Shown: in pieces, positions 1 through 8,319 of the stretch
Position numbering within the stretch: position 1 is the stretch's first letter
Layout: each line of letters starts with the position of its first letter
Assembly: GCF_003144095.1 (NCBI RefSeq)
Contig: NZ_NSKH01000023.1
Coordinates: 1-64,000 of the forward strand
From: Streptomyces sp. ICBB 8177
Lineage (GTDB): Bacteria; Actinomycetota; Actinomycetes; Streptomycetales; Streptomycetaceae
DNA length: 64,000 bases
Direction: 5' to 3'
Position numbers and translations under genes: made by a program
The notes under the pieces: generated by a model
Told to the model about the DNA's origin: nothing
Databases searched by the model: none
Seen by the model: only the letters and a program-made list of their open reading frames with translations

Positions 1-1419
1 AACGAGATCGCGCTGAACATCCTGCTGGCCTCGCTGACCGTGGTCTTCCTGCTGGCCGTGGTCACCCTCCAGCCGTTCGCGATCTACGCGCACGCCGAGC
101 AGACGATGATCGTGCTGGTCGCGCTGCTGGTCTGCCTGATCCCGACCACCATCGGCGCGCTGCTGTCGGCGATCGGCATCGCGGGCATGGACCGGCTGGT
201 GCAGCGCAACGTGCTGGCGATGTCGGGCCGCGCGGTCGAGGCCGCCGGCGACGTCTCCACGCTGCTGCTGGACAAGACCGGCACCATCACCCTCGGCAAC
301 CGCCAGGCCGCCGAGTTCGTGCCGGTGCCGGGCACCACGGCCGCGGAACTGGCCGACGCCGCGCAGATCTCGTCGCTCGCCGACCAGACGCCCGAGGGCC
401 GCTCGGTGGTCGTGCTGGCGAAGGAGAAGTTCGGCCTGCGCGAGCGCCACCAGGGCGAGCTGACGGGCGCCGAGTGGGTGCCGTTCACCGCGCAGACCCG
501 TATGTCCGGTGTCGACGTGGACGGCCGCAAGGTCCGCAAGGGCGCCACCGGTTCGGTGGTGGCCTGGGTGAACGAGCGCGGCGGCAGCGTCCCGGCCGAC
601 GCGCATCGGCTCACCGACGAGATCTCGCAGGCCGGCGGCACCCCGCTGCTGGTCGCCGTCGAGGACTCCGCGGGGGCCCGGGTGCTGGGCGTGATCCACC
701 TCAAGGACGTGGTCAAGGCGGGCATGCGTGAGCGCTTCGACGAGCTGCGCAGGATGGGCATCCGCACGGTCATGATCACCGGCGACAACCCGCTCACCGC
801 CAAGGCCATCGCCGACGAGGCCGGCGTGGACGACTTCCTCGCCGAGGCCACGCCCGAGGACAAGATGGCGCTGATCCGGCGTGAGCAGGCGGGCGGCAAG
901 CTGGTCGCGATGACCGGCGACGGCACCAACGACGCCCCCGCGCTGGCCCAGGCCGACGTGGGCGTCGCGATGAACACCGGCACCTCCGCCGCCAAGGAGG
1001 CCGGGAACATGGTCGACCTGGACTCCAACCCGACGAAGCTCATCGAGATCGTCGAGATCGGCAAGCAGTTGCTGATCACCCGGGGCGCGCTGACCACGTT
1101 CTCGATCGCCAACGACGTGGCCAAGTACTTCGCGATCATCCCCGCGATGTTCGCGGTGGCCTACCCGGGGCTGGACAAGCTCAACGTCATGCACCTGCAC
1201 AGCCCGCAGTCCGCGATCCTCTCGGCGATCATCTTCAACGCTCTGATCATCGTCGCCCTGGTGCCGCTGGCGCTGCGCGGCGTGCGCTACCGCCCGATGA
1301 GCGCCGACCGGATGCTCCGCCGCAACCTCGCGGTCTACGGCGTCGGCGGCCTGATCGCGCCGTTCCTCGGCATCAAGCTGATCGACCTGCTGATCACCCT
1401 CATCCCCGGAATCCGGTGA
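1..1419 (+). CDS. kdpB: Potassium-transporting P-type ATPase subunit KdpB (5' truncated by window)
   Basis: This is the catalytic subunit of the high-affinity KdpFABC potassium pump in the plasma membrane; it hydrolyses ATP through a phospho-aspartate. The frame is open from base 1, so the N-terminus lies outside the window and 472 residues are visible. The phosphorylation motif DKTGT is present (Asp at visible residue 91), followed by the P-domain signature [18 protein letters not shown] and the C-terminal membrane segments. The GDNPLTA and [13 protein letters not shown] stretches are typical of KdpB rather than of other P-type ATPases. It is followed 6 bases later by kdpC, and kdpA and kdpF are expected upstream. 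Expression is normally controlled by KdpDE, encoded just downstream. Confidence 0.97.
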   Translation, partial: NEIALNILLASLTVVFLLAVVTLQPFAIYAHAEQTMIVLVALLVCLIPTTIGALLSAIGIAGMDRLVQRNVLAMSGRAVEAAGDVSTLLLDKTGTITLGNRQAAEFVPVPGTTAAELADAAQISSLADQTPEGRSVVVLAKEKFGLRERHQGELTGAEWVPFTAQTRMSGVDVDGRKVRKGATGSVVAWVNERGGSVPADAHRLTDEISQAGGTPLLVAVEDSAGARVLGVIHLKDVVKAGMRERFDELRRMGIRTVMITGDNPLTAKAIADEAGVDDFLAEATPEDKMALIRREQAGGKLVAMTGDGTNDAPALAQADVGVAMNTGTSAAKEAGNMVDLDSNPTKLIEIVEIGKQLLITRGALTTFSIANDVAKYFAIIPAMFAVAYPGLDKLNVMHLHSPQSAILSAIIFNALIIVALVPLALRGVRYRPMSADRMLRRNLAVYGVGGLIAPFLGIKLIDLLITLIPGIR

Positions 1420-1425
1420 CCGACG

Positions 1426-2052
1426 ATGTCCCTCTCCTCGCAGTCCCTGCGCGGCACGCTGCGCGTCACCTGGGCGGCCTTCCGGGCGCTGCTGGTGCTG
1501 ACCGTCGTCACCGGCGTGATCTACCCGCTGGCCGTCTTCGGCGTGGCGCAGACCGCGTTCCACGCGAAGGCCAACGGCTCGCCCGTGCACGCGGACGGCC
1601 GGGTCGTCGGCTCCGCGCTGCTCGGCCAGAGCTTCGACCTGCCGGGCAAGCCGGGCACCCCGGACCCGAAGTGGTTCCAGCCCCGGCCGTCCGCCGCGGG
1701 CACCGGCTACGACACCCGCGCGTCCGGCGCGTCCAACCTCGGCCCCACCAACCCGGCGCTGACCAAGCTGATCGACTCCCGCCGCGCCCAGGTGGCCGCG
1801 TTCAACCACGTGGCGCCCTCGCAGGTCCCGCCGGACGCGGTCACCGCCTCCGGCTCCGGGCTCGACCCGGACATCTCGCCCGCGTACGCGAGGATCCAGG
1901 TCGACCGGGTCGCCGCGGCCCGCCACCTGAGCCCGGCCGAGGTCGCCCACCTCGTCGCCGCCCACACCGACGGCCGTCAGCTGGGCTTCATGGGCGAGCC
2001 GACAGTCAATGTCCTCCAGCTCAACGTCGCGCTGAACGCGCTGAAGGGCTGA
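1426..2052 (+). CDS. kdpC: Potassium-transporting ATPase subunit KdpC
   Basis: A 208-residue protein with one N-terminal membrane helix (about residues 17-40, LLVLTVVTGVIYPLAVFGV) and an extracytoplasmic domain, the standard architecture of KdpC. This subunit stabilises the KdpFABC complex and assists ATP binding. Family signatures visible are the SALLGQSF and WFQPRPSAA segments, and a C-terminal DGRQLGFMGEP-VNVLQLN block. It starts at the ATG 6 bases after the kdpB stop and is clearly in the same transcript. The length is normal for the family. Confidence 0.96.
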   Translation: MSLSSQSLRGTLRVTWAAFRALLVLTVVTGVIYPLAVFGVAQTAFHAKANGSPVHADGRVVGSALLGQSFDLPGKPGTPDPKWFQPRPSAAGTGYDTRASGASNLGPTNPALTKLIDSRRAQVAAFNHVAPSQVPPDAVTASGSGLDPDISPAYARIQVDRVAAARHLSPAEVAHLVAAHTDGRQLGFMGEPTVNVLQLNVALNALKG

Positions 2053-2169
2053 TCAGGAGCCTTTCCAGCGGCCTACGACACGGCGGACGGCATCAGGATC
2101 GCGTCAATACGCGCTCCGGGTGACGTCCGCCGTCCGCAATGTCCGATCAGTTCATACGAAGATGGACTC
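2053..2169. other. kdpC-kdpD spacer with long-loop inverted repeat
   Basis: The 117-base spacer between the pump genes and the sensor genes contains the inverted repeat CGGCGGACG (2081-2089) / CGTCCGCCG (2124-2132) with a 34-base loop. It could be a weak terminator or attenuator that lowers kdpDE expression relative to kdpFABC, or it may hold a separate kdpDE promoter. The loop is long and no U-tract follows, so this is only a possibility. Confidence 0.3.
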
Positions 2170-4719
2170 ATGGCACGCGGCACCCTGCGCATCTACCTCG
2201 GGTCGGCACCCGGCGTCGGCAAGACCTATGCCATGCTCGCCGAGGCGCACCGCAGGCTGGAGCGCGGCACGGACGTCGTCGTGGGCCTCGTCGAGCACCA
2301 CTCCCGGCAGCGCACCGAGGTCATGCTGCACGGCCTTGAGGTCGTGCCCCGCAAGGAGCTGGAGTACCGGGGCACGACGTTCACCGAGATGGACGTGGAC
2401 ACCGTGCTGGCCCGTGCCCCCGAGGTCGCCCTGGTGGACGAGCTCGCCCACACCAACGTCCCCGGCAGCCGCAACGCCAAGCGCTGGCAGGACGTCGAGG
2501 AACTGCTCGCCGCGGGCGTCGACGTCGTCTCCACCGTCAACATCCAGCACCTGGAGTCACTCGGCGACGTCGTCGAGTCGATCACCGGCATCCGCCAGCG
2601 CGAGACCGTCCCCGACGAGGTGGTCCGCAGGGCCGACCAGATCGAGCTGGTCGACATGTCGCCGCAGGCACTGCGCCGCCGCATGGCGCACGGCAACATC
2701 TACACCCCCGACAAGGTCGACGCCGCGCTGTCCAACTACTTCCGCCCCGGCAACCTCACCGCGCTGCGCGAGCTGGCGCTGCTGTGGGTGGCCGACCGGG
2801 TGGACGAGTACCTCCAGCAGTACCGCGCCGAGCACCGCATCTCCTCCACCTGGCAGGCCCGCGAGCGCATCGTCGTCGGCCTCACCGGCGGCCCCGAGGG
2901 CTCCACCCTGATCCGCCGCGCCGCCCGCATGGCCGCCAAGGGCTCCGGCAGCGAGATCCTCGCCGTCTACGTGGCCCGCAGCGACGGCCTGACCGCGGGC
3001 TCCCCCAAGGAGCTGGCCGTCCAGCGCACCCTCGTCGAGGACCTCGGCGGATCGTTCCACCACGTCATGGGCGACGACATCCCGACCGCGCTGCTGGAGT
3101 TCGCCCGCGGCGTCAACGCCACCCAGATCGTGCTGGGCAGCTCCCGGCGCAAGGCCTGGCAGTACGTCTTCGGCCCCGGCGTCGGCGCCACGGTCGCCCG
3201 CGAGTCGGGCGACATCGACGTGCACATCGTCACCCACGAGGAGGCCGCCAAGGGACGCGGCCTGCCGGTCGCCCGCGGCGCCCGCCTGGGCCGGGCGCGC
3301 ATCCTGCTGGGCTGGCTGGTCGGCTGCGGCGGCCCGGCCCTGCTGACGCTGCTGCTCACCCAGCTGCTGCCGGGCCTCGGACTCGCCAACGACATGCTGC
3401 TGGTGCTGACCATGACGGTCGCGGCGGCGCTGCTGGGCGGCATGATCCCGGCGCTGGCCTCGGCGGCCGTCGGATCGCTGCTGCTCAACTACTTCTTCGC
3501 GCCCCCGCTGCACCGCTGGACCATCTCCGACCCGCACAACATCGTCGCCATCGCCGTCTTCCTCGCCGTCGCGGTGTCCGTCGCCTCCGTGGTCGACCTC
3601 GCCGCCCGCCGCACCCACCAGGCCGCCCGGCTGCGCGCCGAGGCCGAGATCCTCTCGCTGCTCGCCGGAAGCGTGCTGCGCGGCGAGTCGTCGCTGGACG
3701 CCCTGCTGGAACGGGTCCGCGAGACCTTCGCCATGGAGTCGGTGACGCTGCTGGAACGCGACGAGGAGTTCGCCCCCTGGACGTGCGCGGCGAGCGTCGG
3801 CAACCGGCCGTGCGCCCGGCCCGACGACGCCGACGTCGAGGTCCCGGCCGGCGACCGCATGGCGCTGGCGCTCACCGGCCGCGTCCTGCCCGCCGAGGAC
3901 CGCCGCCTGCTGTCCGCCTTCGCCGCCCAGGCCGCCGTCATCCTCGACCGGCAACGGCTGCTGGGCGAGGCGGAACGCGCCCGCGAGCTGGCCGAGGGCA
4001 ACCGCATCCGCACCGCACTGCTGGCCGCCGTCTCCCACGACCTGCGCACCCCGCTCGCCGCCATCAAGGCCGCCGTCTCCTCGCTGCGCGCCGACGACGT
4101 CTCCTGGTCGCCGCAGGACGAGGCCGACCTGCTGGAGGGCATCGAGGACGGCGCCGACAAGCTCGACCACCTCGTCGGCAACCTGCTGGACATGTCCCGC
4201 CTCCAGACCGGCACCGTCGCCCCGCTCATGCAGGACGTCGACCTGGACGAGGTCGTGCCGATGGCGCTGGGCGGCGTGCCGCCGGACGCCGTCACCCTCG
4301 ACATCCCCGAGACGCTGCCGATGATCCACGCCGACCCCGGCCTACTGGAGCGGGTCGTCGCCAACGTGGTGGAGAACGCCGTGAAGTACAGCCCCGCCGG
4401 CCGGCGCGTGCTGATCGCGGCCAGCGCGCTGCACGGCCGGGTCGAGGTGCGCATCGCCGACCGGGGGCCCGGCGTGCCCGAGGCGGGCAAGGACCGCATC
4501 TTCGAGCCGTTCCAGCGCTACGGCGACGCTCCGCGCGGCGCCGGGGTCGGCCTCGGACTCGCCGTGGCCCGCGGCTTCACCGAGGCGATGGGCGGCACGC
4601 TGGTCGCCGACGACACCCCGGGCGGCGGCCTGACCATGGTCCTCACGCTGCGCGCCGCCGCGCCCCGCACGGACGTGCCCGCCGGTGCGGCCGGCCCCGC
4701 CACGGAGGTCGCCTCATGA
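2170..4719 (+). CDS. kdpD: Sensor histidine kinase KdpD
   Basis: The membrane sensor kinase of the Kdp system, 849 residues, which senses potassium limitation or turgor and phosphorylates KdpE. Domains in order: KdpD N-terminal ATP-binding domain with Walker A motif GSAPGVGKTY (residues about 11-20); a universal-stress-like domain (about 230-370); four closely spaced membrane helices (about 380-490); a GAF-like region; a dimerisation domain with the phospho-acceptor in SHDLRTP (His about 623); and an ATPase domain with N box VVENAVKYSP, G1 DRGPGVP and G2 GVGLGLAVA. The length is typical. The ATGA stop/start overlap with kdpE shows translational coupling. Confidence 0.97.
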   Translation: MARGTLRIYLGSAPGVGKTYAMLAEAHRRLERGTDVVVGLVEHHSRQRTEVMLHGLEVVPRKELEYRGTTFTEMDVDTVLARAPEVALVDELAHTNVPGSRNAKRWQDVEELLAAGVDVVSTVNIQHLESLGDVVESITGIRQRETVPDEVVRRADQIELVDMSPQALRRRMAHGNIYTPDKVDAALSNYFRPGNLTALRELALLWVADRVDEYLQQYRAEHRISSTWQARERIVVGLTGGPEGSTLIRRAARMAAKGSGSEILAVYVARSDGLTAGSPKELAVQRTLVEDLGGSFHHVMGDDIPTALLEFARGVNATQIVLGSSRRKAWQYVFGPGVGATVARESGDIDVHIVTHEEAAKGRGLPVARGARLGRARILLGWLVGCGGPALLTLLLTQLLPGLGLANDMLLVLTMTVAAALLGGMIPALASAAVGSLLLNYFFAPPLHRWTISDPHNIVAIAVFLAVAVSVASVVDLAARRTHQAARLRAEAEILSLLAGSVLRGESSLDALLERVRETFAMESVTLLERDEEFAPWTCAASVGNRPCARPDDADVEVPAGDRMALALTGRVLPAEDRRLLSAFAAQAAVILDRQRLLGEAERARELAEGNRIRTALLAAVSHDLRTPLAAIKAAVSSLRADDVSWSPQDEADLLEGIEDGADKLDHLVGNLLDMSRLQTGTVAPLMQDVDLDEVVPMALGGVPPDAVTLDIPETLPMIHADPGLLERVVANVVENAVKYSPAGRRVLIAASALHGRVEVRIADRGPGVPEAGKDRIFEPFQRYGDAPRGAGVGLGLAVARGFTEAMGGTLVADDTPGGGLTMVLTLRAAAPRTDVPAGAAGPATEVAS

Positions 4720-5471
4720 CGCAGGCCACGCCCACGACCCGAAAGGCAGCATCCATGCCGCAGCCGTCATCAGGACCCGCGCGGACCCCCGTCAGGGTCC
4801 TGGTGGTGGACGACGAACCGCAGATCGTCCGCGCCCTCGTGATCAACCTGCGGGCCCGCAAGTACGAGGTGGACGCCGCCCCCGACGGCGCGACCGCGCT
4901 GCGACTGGCCGCCGCCCGCCACCCCGACGTCGTCGTGCTCGACCTCGGCCTGCCCGACATGGACGGCGCCGAGGTGATCAAGGGGCTGCGCGGCTGGACC
5001 CGGGTGCCGATCATCGTGCTGTCCGCCCGGCAGGCCTCCGACGAGAAGGTCGAGGCGCTGGACGCGGGCGCGGACGACTACGTCACCAAGCCGTTCGGCA
5101 TGGACGAACTGCTGGCCAGGCTGCGCGCCGCGGTCCGCAGGGCGGCCCCGACCGGGGAGGACGGCGAGGCGGTGCTCGTCGAGACCGGGACGTTCACCGT
5201 GGACCTGGCAGCCAAGAAGGTGCACCGGGAGGGGACGGACGTACGGCTGACGCCCACCGAGTGGCACCTGCTGGAGGTCCTGGTCCGCGCGACCGGGCGG
5301 CTGGTCAGCCAGAAGCAGCTGCTCCAGGAGGTGTGGGGCCCGGCCTACGGCACCGAGACCAACTACCTGCGCGTCTACATGGCCCAGCTGCGCCGCAAGC
5401 TGGAGCCGGACCCGGCGCGGCCACGGCACTTCATCACGGAGCCGGGGATGGGGTACCGGTTCGAGAAGTGA
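4716..5471 (+). CDS. kdpE: Response regulator transcription factor KdpE
   Basis: An OmpR/PhoB-family response regulator of 251 residues that activates kdpFABC when phosphorylated by KdpD. The receiver domain shows the acidic pair VVDDEP, the phospho-acceptor Asp in VVVLDLGLPDMDG (about residue 76), the conserved Thr/Ser in LSAR, and the Lys in VTKPFGMDE. A winged-helix DNA-binding domain follows (LTPTEWHLLEVLVRATGRLV to the final GMGYRFEK). I chose the ATG at 4716 because it overlaps the kdpD stop and has a strong GGAGG 7 bases upstream. An in-frame ATG at 4755 with GAAAGG upstream would give a protein 13 residues shorter, removing a non-conserved leader. Confidence 0.96.
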   Translation: MTQATPTTRKAASMPQPSSGPARTPVRVLVVDDEPQIVRALVINLRARKYEVDAAPDGATALRLAAARHPDVVVLDLGLPDMDGAEVIKGLRGWTRVPIIVLSARQASDEKVEALDAGADDYVTKPFGMDELLARLRAAVRRAAPTGEDGEAVLVETGTFTVDLAAKKVHREGTDVRLTPTEWHLLEVLVRATGRLVSQKQLLQEVWGPAYGTETNYLRVYMAQLRRKLEPDPARPRHFITEPGMGYRFEK

Positions 5472-5589
5472 GGCGGCCGGTCCGCTTCCGTTGAACGGTC
5501 GTACGCCGCGGGCGCGCGCGTTCGGTTTCCGGGGAGGGGTCGTGGACGAGCGGGGTGGGCGCACGGGCCGTGACCGGTACCCTGCCTGT

Positions 5590-5988
5590 ATGAGTGGTGC
5601 AACCCGTTCGGACCGCCCCGCCGGCCGACTGAGGCGGATCTTCGACCGCCTCGCCCCCTCCCAGGAGGACCTGCACTCGCAGGAGCTGCGCAAGGACGCG
5701 GACTCCGTGGGCTGCACCCGCATACAGGACTGCCAGGACCGCGCGGTCGTCACCGTGACCGGCACCCTGCGCACCGTCACCCTGCGCCCGCGGGCCGGCG
5801 TCCCGGCGCTGGAGGCGGAACTGTTCGACGGCACGGCCCCCCTCGGCGTGGTCTGGCTCGGCCGGCGCAGCATCGCCGGGATAGAGCCGGGTCGCCGGAT
5901 CATCGCGTCCGGCCGGGTCGCCATCCAGCGCGGCCGCCCGGTGCTGTTCAACCCCAAGTACGAGCTGCGTCCCGTCGGACAGGAGTAG
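5590..5988 (+). CDS. OB-fold nucleic-acid-binding domain protein
   Basis: A small soluble protein of 132 residues. The central stretch DRAVVTVTGTLRTVTLRPR through GRVAIQRGRPVLFNPKYEL has the alternating strand pattern of a single OB-fold of the type found in RecG-like and actinobacterial single-domain OB proteins. The function is not known; nucleic-acid binding is the likely role. A -10-like TACCCT (5578-5583) lies only 6 bases before the ATG, so the mRNA is probably leaderless. The DUF3159 gene follows after 3 bases, and this pair is commonly found together in actinobacteria (family knowledge). Confidence 0.85.
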   Translation: MSGATRSDRPAGRLRRIFDRLAPSQEDLHSQELRKDADSVGCTRIQDCQDRAVVTVTGTLRTVTLRPRAGVPALEAELFDGTAPLGVVWLGRRSIAGIEPGRRIIASGRVAIQRGRPVLFNPKYELRPVGQE

Positions 5989-5991
5989 CCG

Positions 5992-6738
5992 GTGGCGTCC
6001 ACCAACCAGCGGACCGAAGACGTGACGGCGGAGCCGGACGGCCCCGCCGCCGACGCCGCGGCATCCAGGGCGGCCGCCGACGCGGCGCTGCTGGAGGCCT
6101 TCGGCGGGGTGTGGGGCATGGTGGACACCACCGTCCCCGGCCTCGTCTTCGTCGCCGTCTTCACCCTCAAGCACGACATCACGACCTCCGCCGTCGCCGC
6201 CCTGGCCCTGAGCCTGGTGCTGGCGATCGCGCGGGTGGTGCGCAAGCAGACCCTCAAGCACGCCTTCAGCGGCGTCTTCGGCATCGCCTTCGGCGCGTTC
6301 TTCGCGATGCTGTCGGGCAACGCCAAGAACTTCTACCTGCCCGGCATGCTCTACACCCTGGGCCTGGCGATCGCCTACGTCGTCTCGGCCCTCGTGCGCT
6401 ACCCGCTGATCGGCGTGCTGCTCGGGCCGATCCTGCGCGAGAACCTCTCCTGGCGCACCCGCAACCCGGGCCGCCTGCGCGCCTACACCCGGTCCACCTG
6501 GGCGTGGGGGCTGATCCTGCTGGCCAAGTCGGCGATCCTCTTCCCGCTGTACTGGTGGGGTGACGCGACGCAGCTGGGCTGGGTGAAGGTGGCGCTGGGC
6601 ATCCCGCCGTTCCTGCTGTCGGTCTACCTGACCTGGATCTTCCTGGCGAAGGCGCCGCCGCCGATCGACGTGATCGCGGAGATGGAGGCCAAGGAGAAGG
6701 CGCAGGCCGCCGAGGCCGAGGCGGCCGAACGCGTCTGA
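5992..6738 (+). CDS. DUF3159 domain-containing membrane protein
   Basis: A 248-residue integral membrane protein with about six hydrophobic segments between residues 40 and 220, preceded by an acidic Ala-rich N-terminal tail and followed by a charged, Ala/Glu-rich coiled tail (EMEAKEKAQAAEAEAAE). The block GVWGMVDTTVPGLVFV and the segment LSWRTRNPGRLRAYTRSTW are characteristic of DUF3159, a family of actinobacterial membrane proteins without assigned function. It starts at a GTG 3 bases after the OB-fold gene and must be co-transcribed with it. It is convergent with the TrkA genes, and a strong terminator hairpin lies between. Confidence 0.9.
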   Translation: MASTNQRTEDVTAEPDGPAADAAASRAAADAALLEAFGGVWGMVDTTVPGLVFVAVFTLKHDITTSAVAALALSLVLAIARVVRKQTLKHAFSGVFGIAFGAFFAMLSGNAKNFYLPGMLYTLGLAIAYVVSALVRYPLIGVLLGPILRENLSWRTRNPGRLRAYTRSTWAWGLILLAKSAILFPLYWWGDATQLGWVKVALGIPPFLLSVYLTWIFLAKAPPPIDVIAEMEAKEKAQAAEAEAAERV

Positions 6739-6776
6739 CCGCCCCGCGCGCCGGTGACCAGCGCGGACGAGACGAA

Positions 6777-6808
6777 GGGCCCCGGGGCGATCGCTCGCCC
6801 CGGGGCCC
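6777..6808. terminator. Bidirectional terminator hairpin
   Basis: A perfect 14-bp stem, GGGCCCCGGGGCGA (6777-6790) pairing with 6795-6808 across the tetraloop TCGC. It lies between the convergent DUF3159 and TrkA genes and is placed to stop transcription from both sides. There is no U-tract, as is usual in streptomycetes. Confidence 0.85.
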
Positions 6809-6828
6809 TCGCGCGTGCCGGACCGCTA

Positions 6829-7509
6829 CTACTCGCCCGCCGCGTCCTCGCGGGTGGTCGACAGCAGTTCCTCCAGCTGCTCCTCGCGGGCCTGCGCCGC
6901 GACGAACAGCAGCTCGTCGCCCGCCTCCAGCGCGTCGTCCTTGGCGGGGGTGAGCACCCGGTGCCCGCGGATGATGGTCACCAGCGAGGTGTCCACCGGC
7001 CACTCCACGTCCCCGACCCGGGTGCCGACCAGCGCGGCGTCCGGCGGCAGGGTCAGCTCGACCAGGTTGGCGTCGCCCTGGCTGAAGCGCAGCAGCCGCA
7101 CCAGGTCACCGACGCTGACCGCCTCCTCGACCAGTGCCGACATCAGGCGCGGCGTGGAGACCGCGACGTCGACGCCCCAGGCCTCGTTGAACAGCCACTC
7201 GTTCTTGGGGTTGTTGACCCGGGCGACGACCCGCGGCACGCCGTACTCCGTCTTGGCGAGCAGCGAGACCACCAGGTTGACCTTGTCGTCACCCGTGGCG
7301 GCGATGACCACGTTGCAGCGCTGGAGCGCGGCCTCGTCCAGCGAGGTGATCTCGCAGGCGTCCGCCAGCAGCCACTCGGCCTGCGGCACCCGCTCCACCG
7401 AGATGGACGACGGGTTCTTGTCGACGAGCAGCACCTCGTGCCCGTTCTCCAGCAGCTCACCCGCGATGGAACGGCCCACCGCGCCCGCTCCGGCGATCGC
7501 GACCCTCAT
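6829..7509 (-). CDS. TrkA-family (RCK) potassium channel/transporter regulator, second of pair
   Basis: A cytoplasmic regulatory subunit of potassium uptake, 226 residues. The N-terminal Rossmann fold has the nucleotide-binding motif GAGAVGRSIA (residues 6-15), the acidic residue VDKN that binds the ribose, and VIAATGDDKVN. A C-terminal RCK_C/TrkA_C domain (about 140-215) carries the LPPDAALVGTRVGDVEWP and VLTPAKDDALEAGDELLFVA stretches. The ATG overlaps the stop of the upstream TrkA paralogue by 4 bases. Tandem TrkA genes of this kind correspond to CeoB/CeoC of mycobacteria. The C-terminal domain of such proteins can bind cyclic di-AMP in some actinobacteria; that is an inference here. Confidence 0.93.
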   Translation of the reverse strand: MRVAIAGAGAVGRSIAGELLENGHEVLLVDKNPSSISVERVPQAEWLLADACEITSLDEAALQRCNVVIAATGDDKVNLVVSLLAKTEYGVPRVVARVNNPKNEWLFNEAWGVDVAVSTPRLMSALVEEAVSVGDLVRLLRFSQGDANLVELTLPPDAALVGTRVGDVEWPVDTSLVTIIRGHRVLTPAKDDALEAGDELLFVAAQAREEQLEELLSTTREDAAGE

Positions 7510-8174
7510 GACCTGCTCCCCTCGGGGCCCGCGGCGAACGCGGCCTCCACCTTCTCGACCTCGTCGGTGCGCATGATCACGTGCACCAGGTCGCCTTCCT
7601 GGAGGACGGTCGCCGAGGTCGGCACCATCGCCTCACCGAGCCGGGTGAGAAACGCCACACGCACGCCCGTCTCCTCCTGGAGCGTGCTGACCCGCTGGCC
7701 CACCCACGCGGTCGAGGTGGGCACCTCCGCGAGCTGCACCCCGCCGCTCGGATCGCGCCACAGCGGTTCCGAGCCCGACGGCAGCAGCCTGCGCAGCATC
7801 TGGTCGGCGGTCCAGCGCACGGTGGCGACCGTCGGGATGCCGAGGCGCTGGTAGACCTCGGCACGCCGCGGGTCGTAGATCCGCGCCGCCACGTTCTCCA
7901 CGCCGAACATCTCGCGCGCCACCCGGGCGGCGATGATGTTGGAGTTGTCGCCGCTGCTCACCGCGGCGAAGGCGCCCGCCTCCTCGATGCCGGCCTCGCG
8001 CAAGGTGTCCTGGTCGAAGCCGACCCCGGTCACCCGGCGCCCGGCGAACCCGGACCCGAGACGGCGGAACGCCGTCGGGTCCTGGTCGACCACGGCGACC
8101 GTATGACCCTGCTGTTCGAGGGTCTGCGCGAGGGCGGAACCCACTCGCCCGCAGCCCATGATTACGACGTGCAC
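7506..8174 (-). CDS. TrkA-family (RCK) potassium uptake protein, first of pair
   Basis: A 222-residue TrkA-type protein and probable partner of the overlapping downstream paralogue. The N-terminal Rossmann motif GCGRVGSALA (residues 7-16) and VVDQDP define the NAD-binding RCK_N domain, and VSSGDNSNIIAARVAREMFG is typical of the family. The C-terminal half (about 130-215) is a TrkA_C domain with EETGVRVAFLTRLG and VLQEGDLVHVIMRTDEV. The gene is transcribed divergently from the KimA-like permease with 145 bases between starts. A shared physiological role in potassium uptake is a reasonable inference from that context. Confidence 0.93.
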   Translation of the reverse strand: MHVVIMGCGRVGSALAQTLEQQGHTVAVVDQDPTAFRRLGSGFAGRRVTGVGFDQDTLREAGIEEAGAFAAVSSGDNSNIIAARVAREMFGVENVAARIYDPRRAEVYQRLGIPTVATVRWTADQMLRRLLPSGSEPLWRDPSGGVQLAEVPTSTAWVGQRVSTLQEETGVRVAFLTRLGEAMVPTSATVLQEGDLVHVIMRTDEVEKVEAAFAAGPEGSRS

Positions 8175-8319
8175 GCCTGTCCTTCCGGCTCATTCCCGGC
8201 TCGTTCCATCCCGTCCGAGGCACTCACAGCGTCTCAGACCGCGGCCAAAGCTACACACGCTCGTACGGAGTGGGGGTGGTGGGTAGTCGGCAATCTTGAC
8301 GACCCCTTAACATCGCGGG

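Noticed and set aside
2557-4329. 590-codon open frame on the minus strand opposite kdpD
   Set aside because: It is a GC-bias shadow: the translation is Gly/Arg/Gln-rich with no family resemblance, while kdpD on the plus strand has all kinase motifs.
8175-8319. Cyclic di-AMP (ydaO-type) riboswitch upstream of the KimA-like gene
   Set aside because: The interval is only 145 bases, is shared with the divergent TrkA promoter, and the gene may be leaderless; no long structured leader fits.
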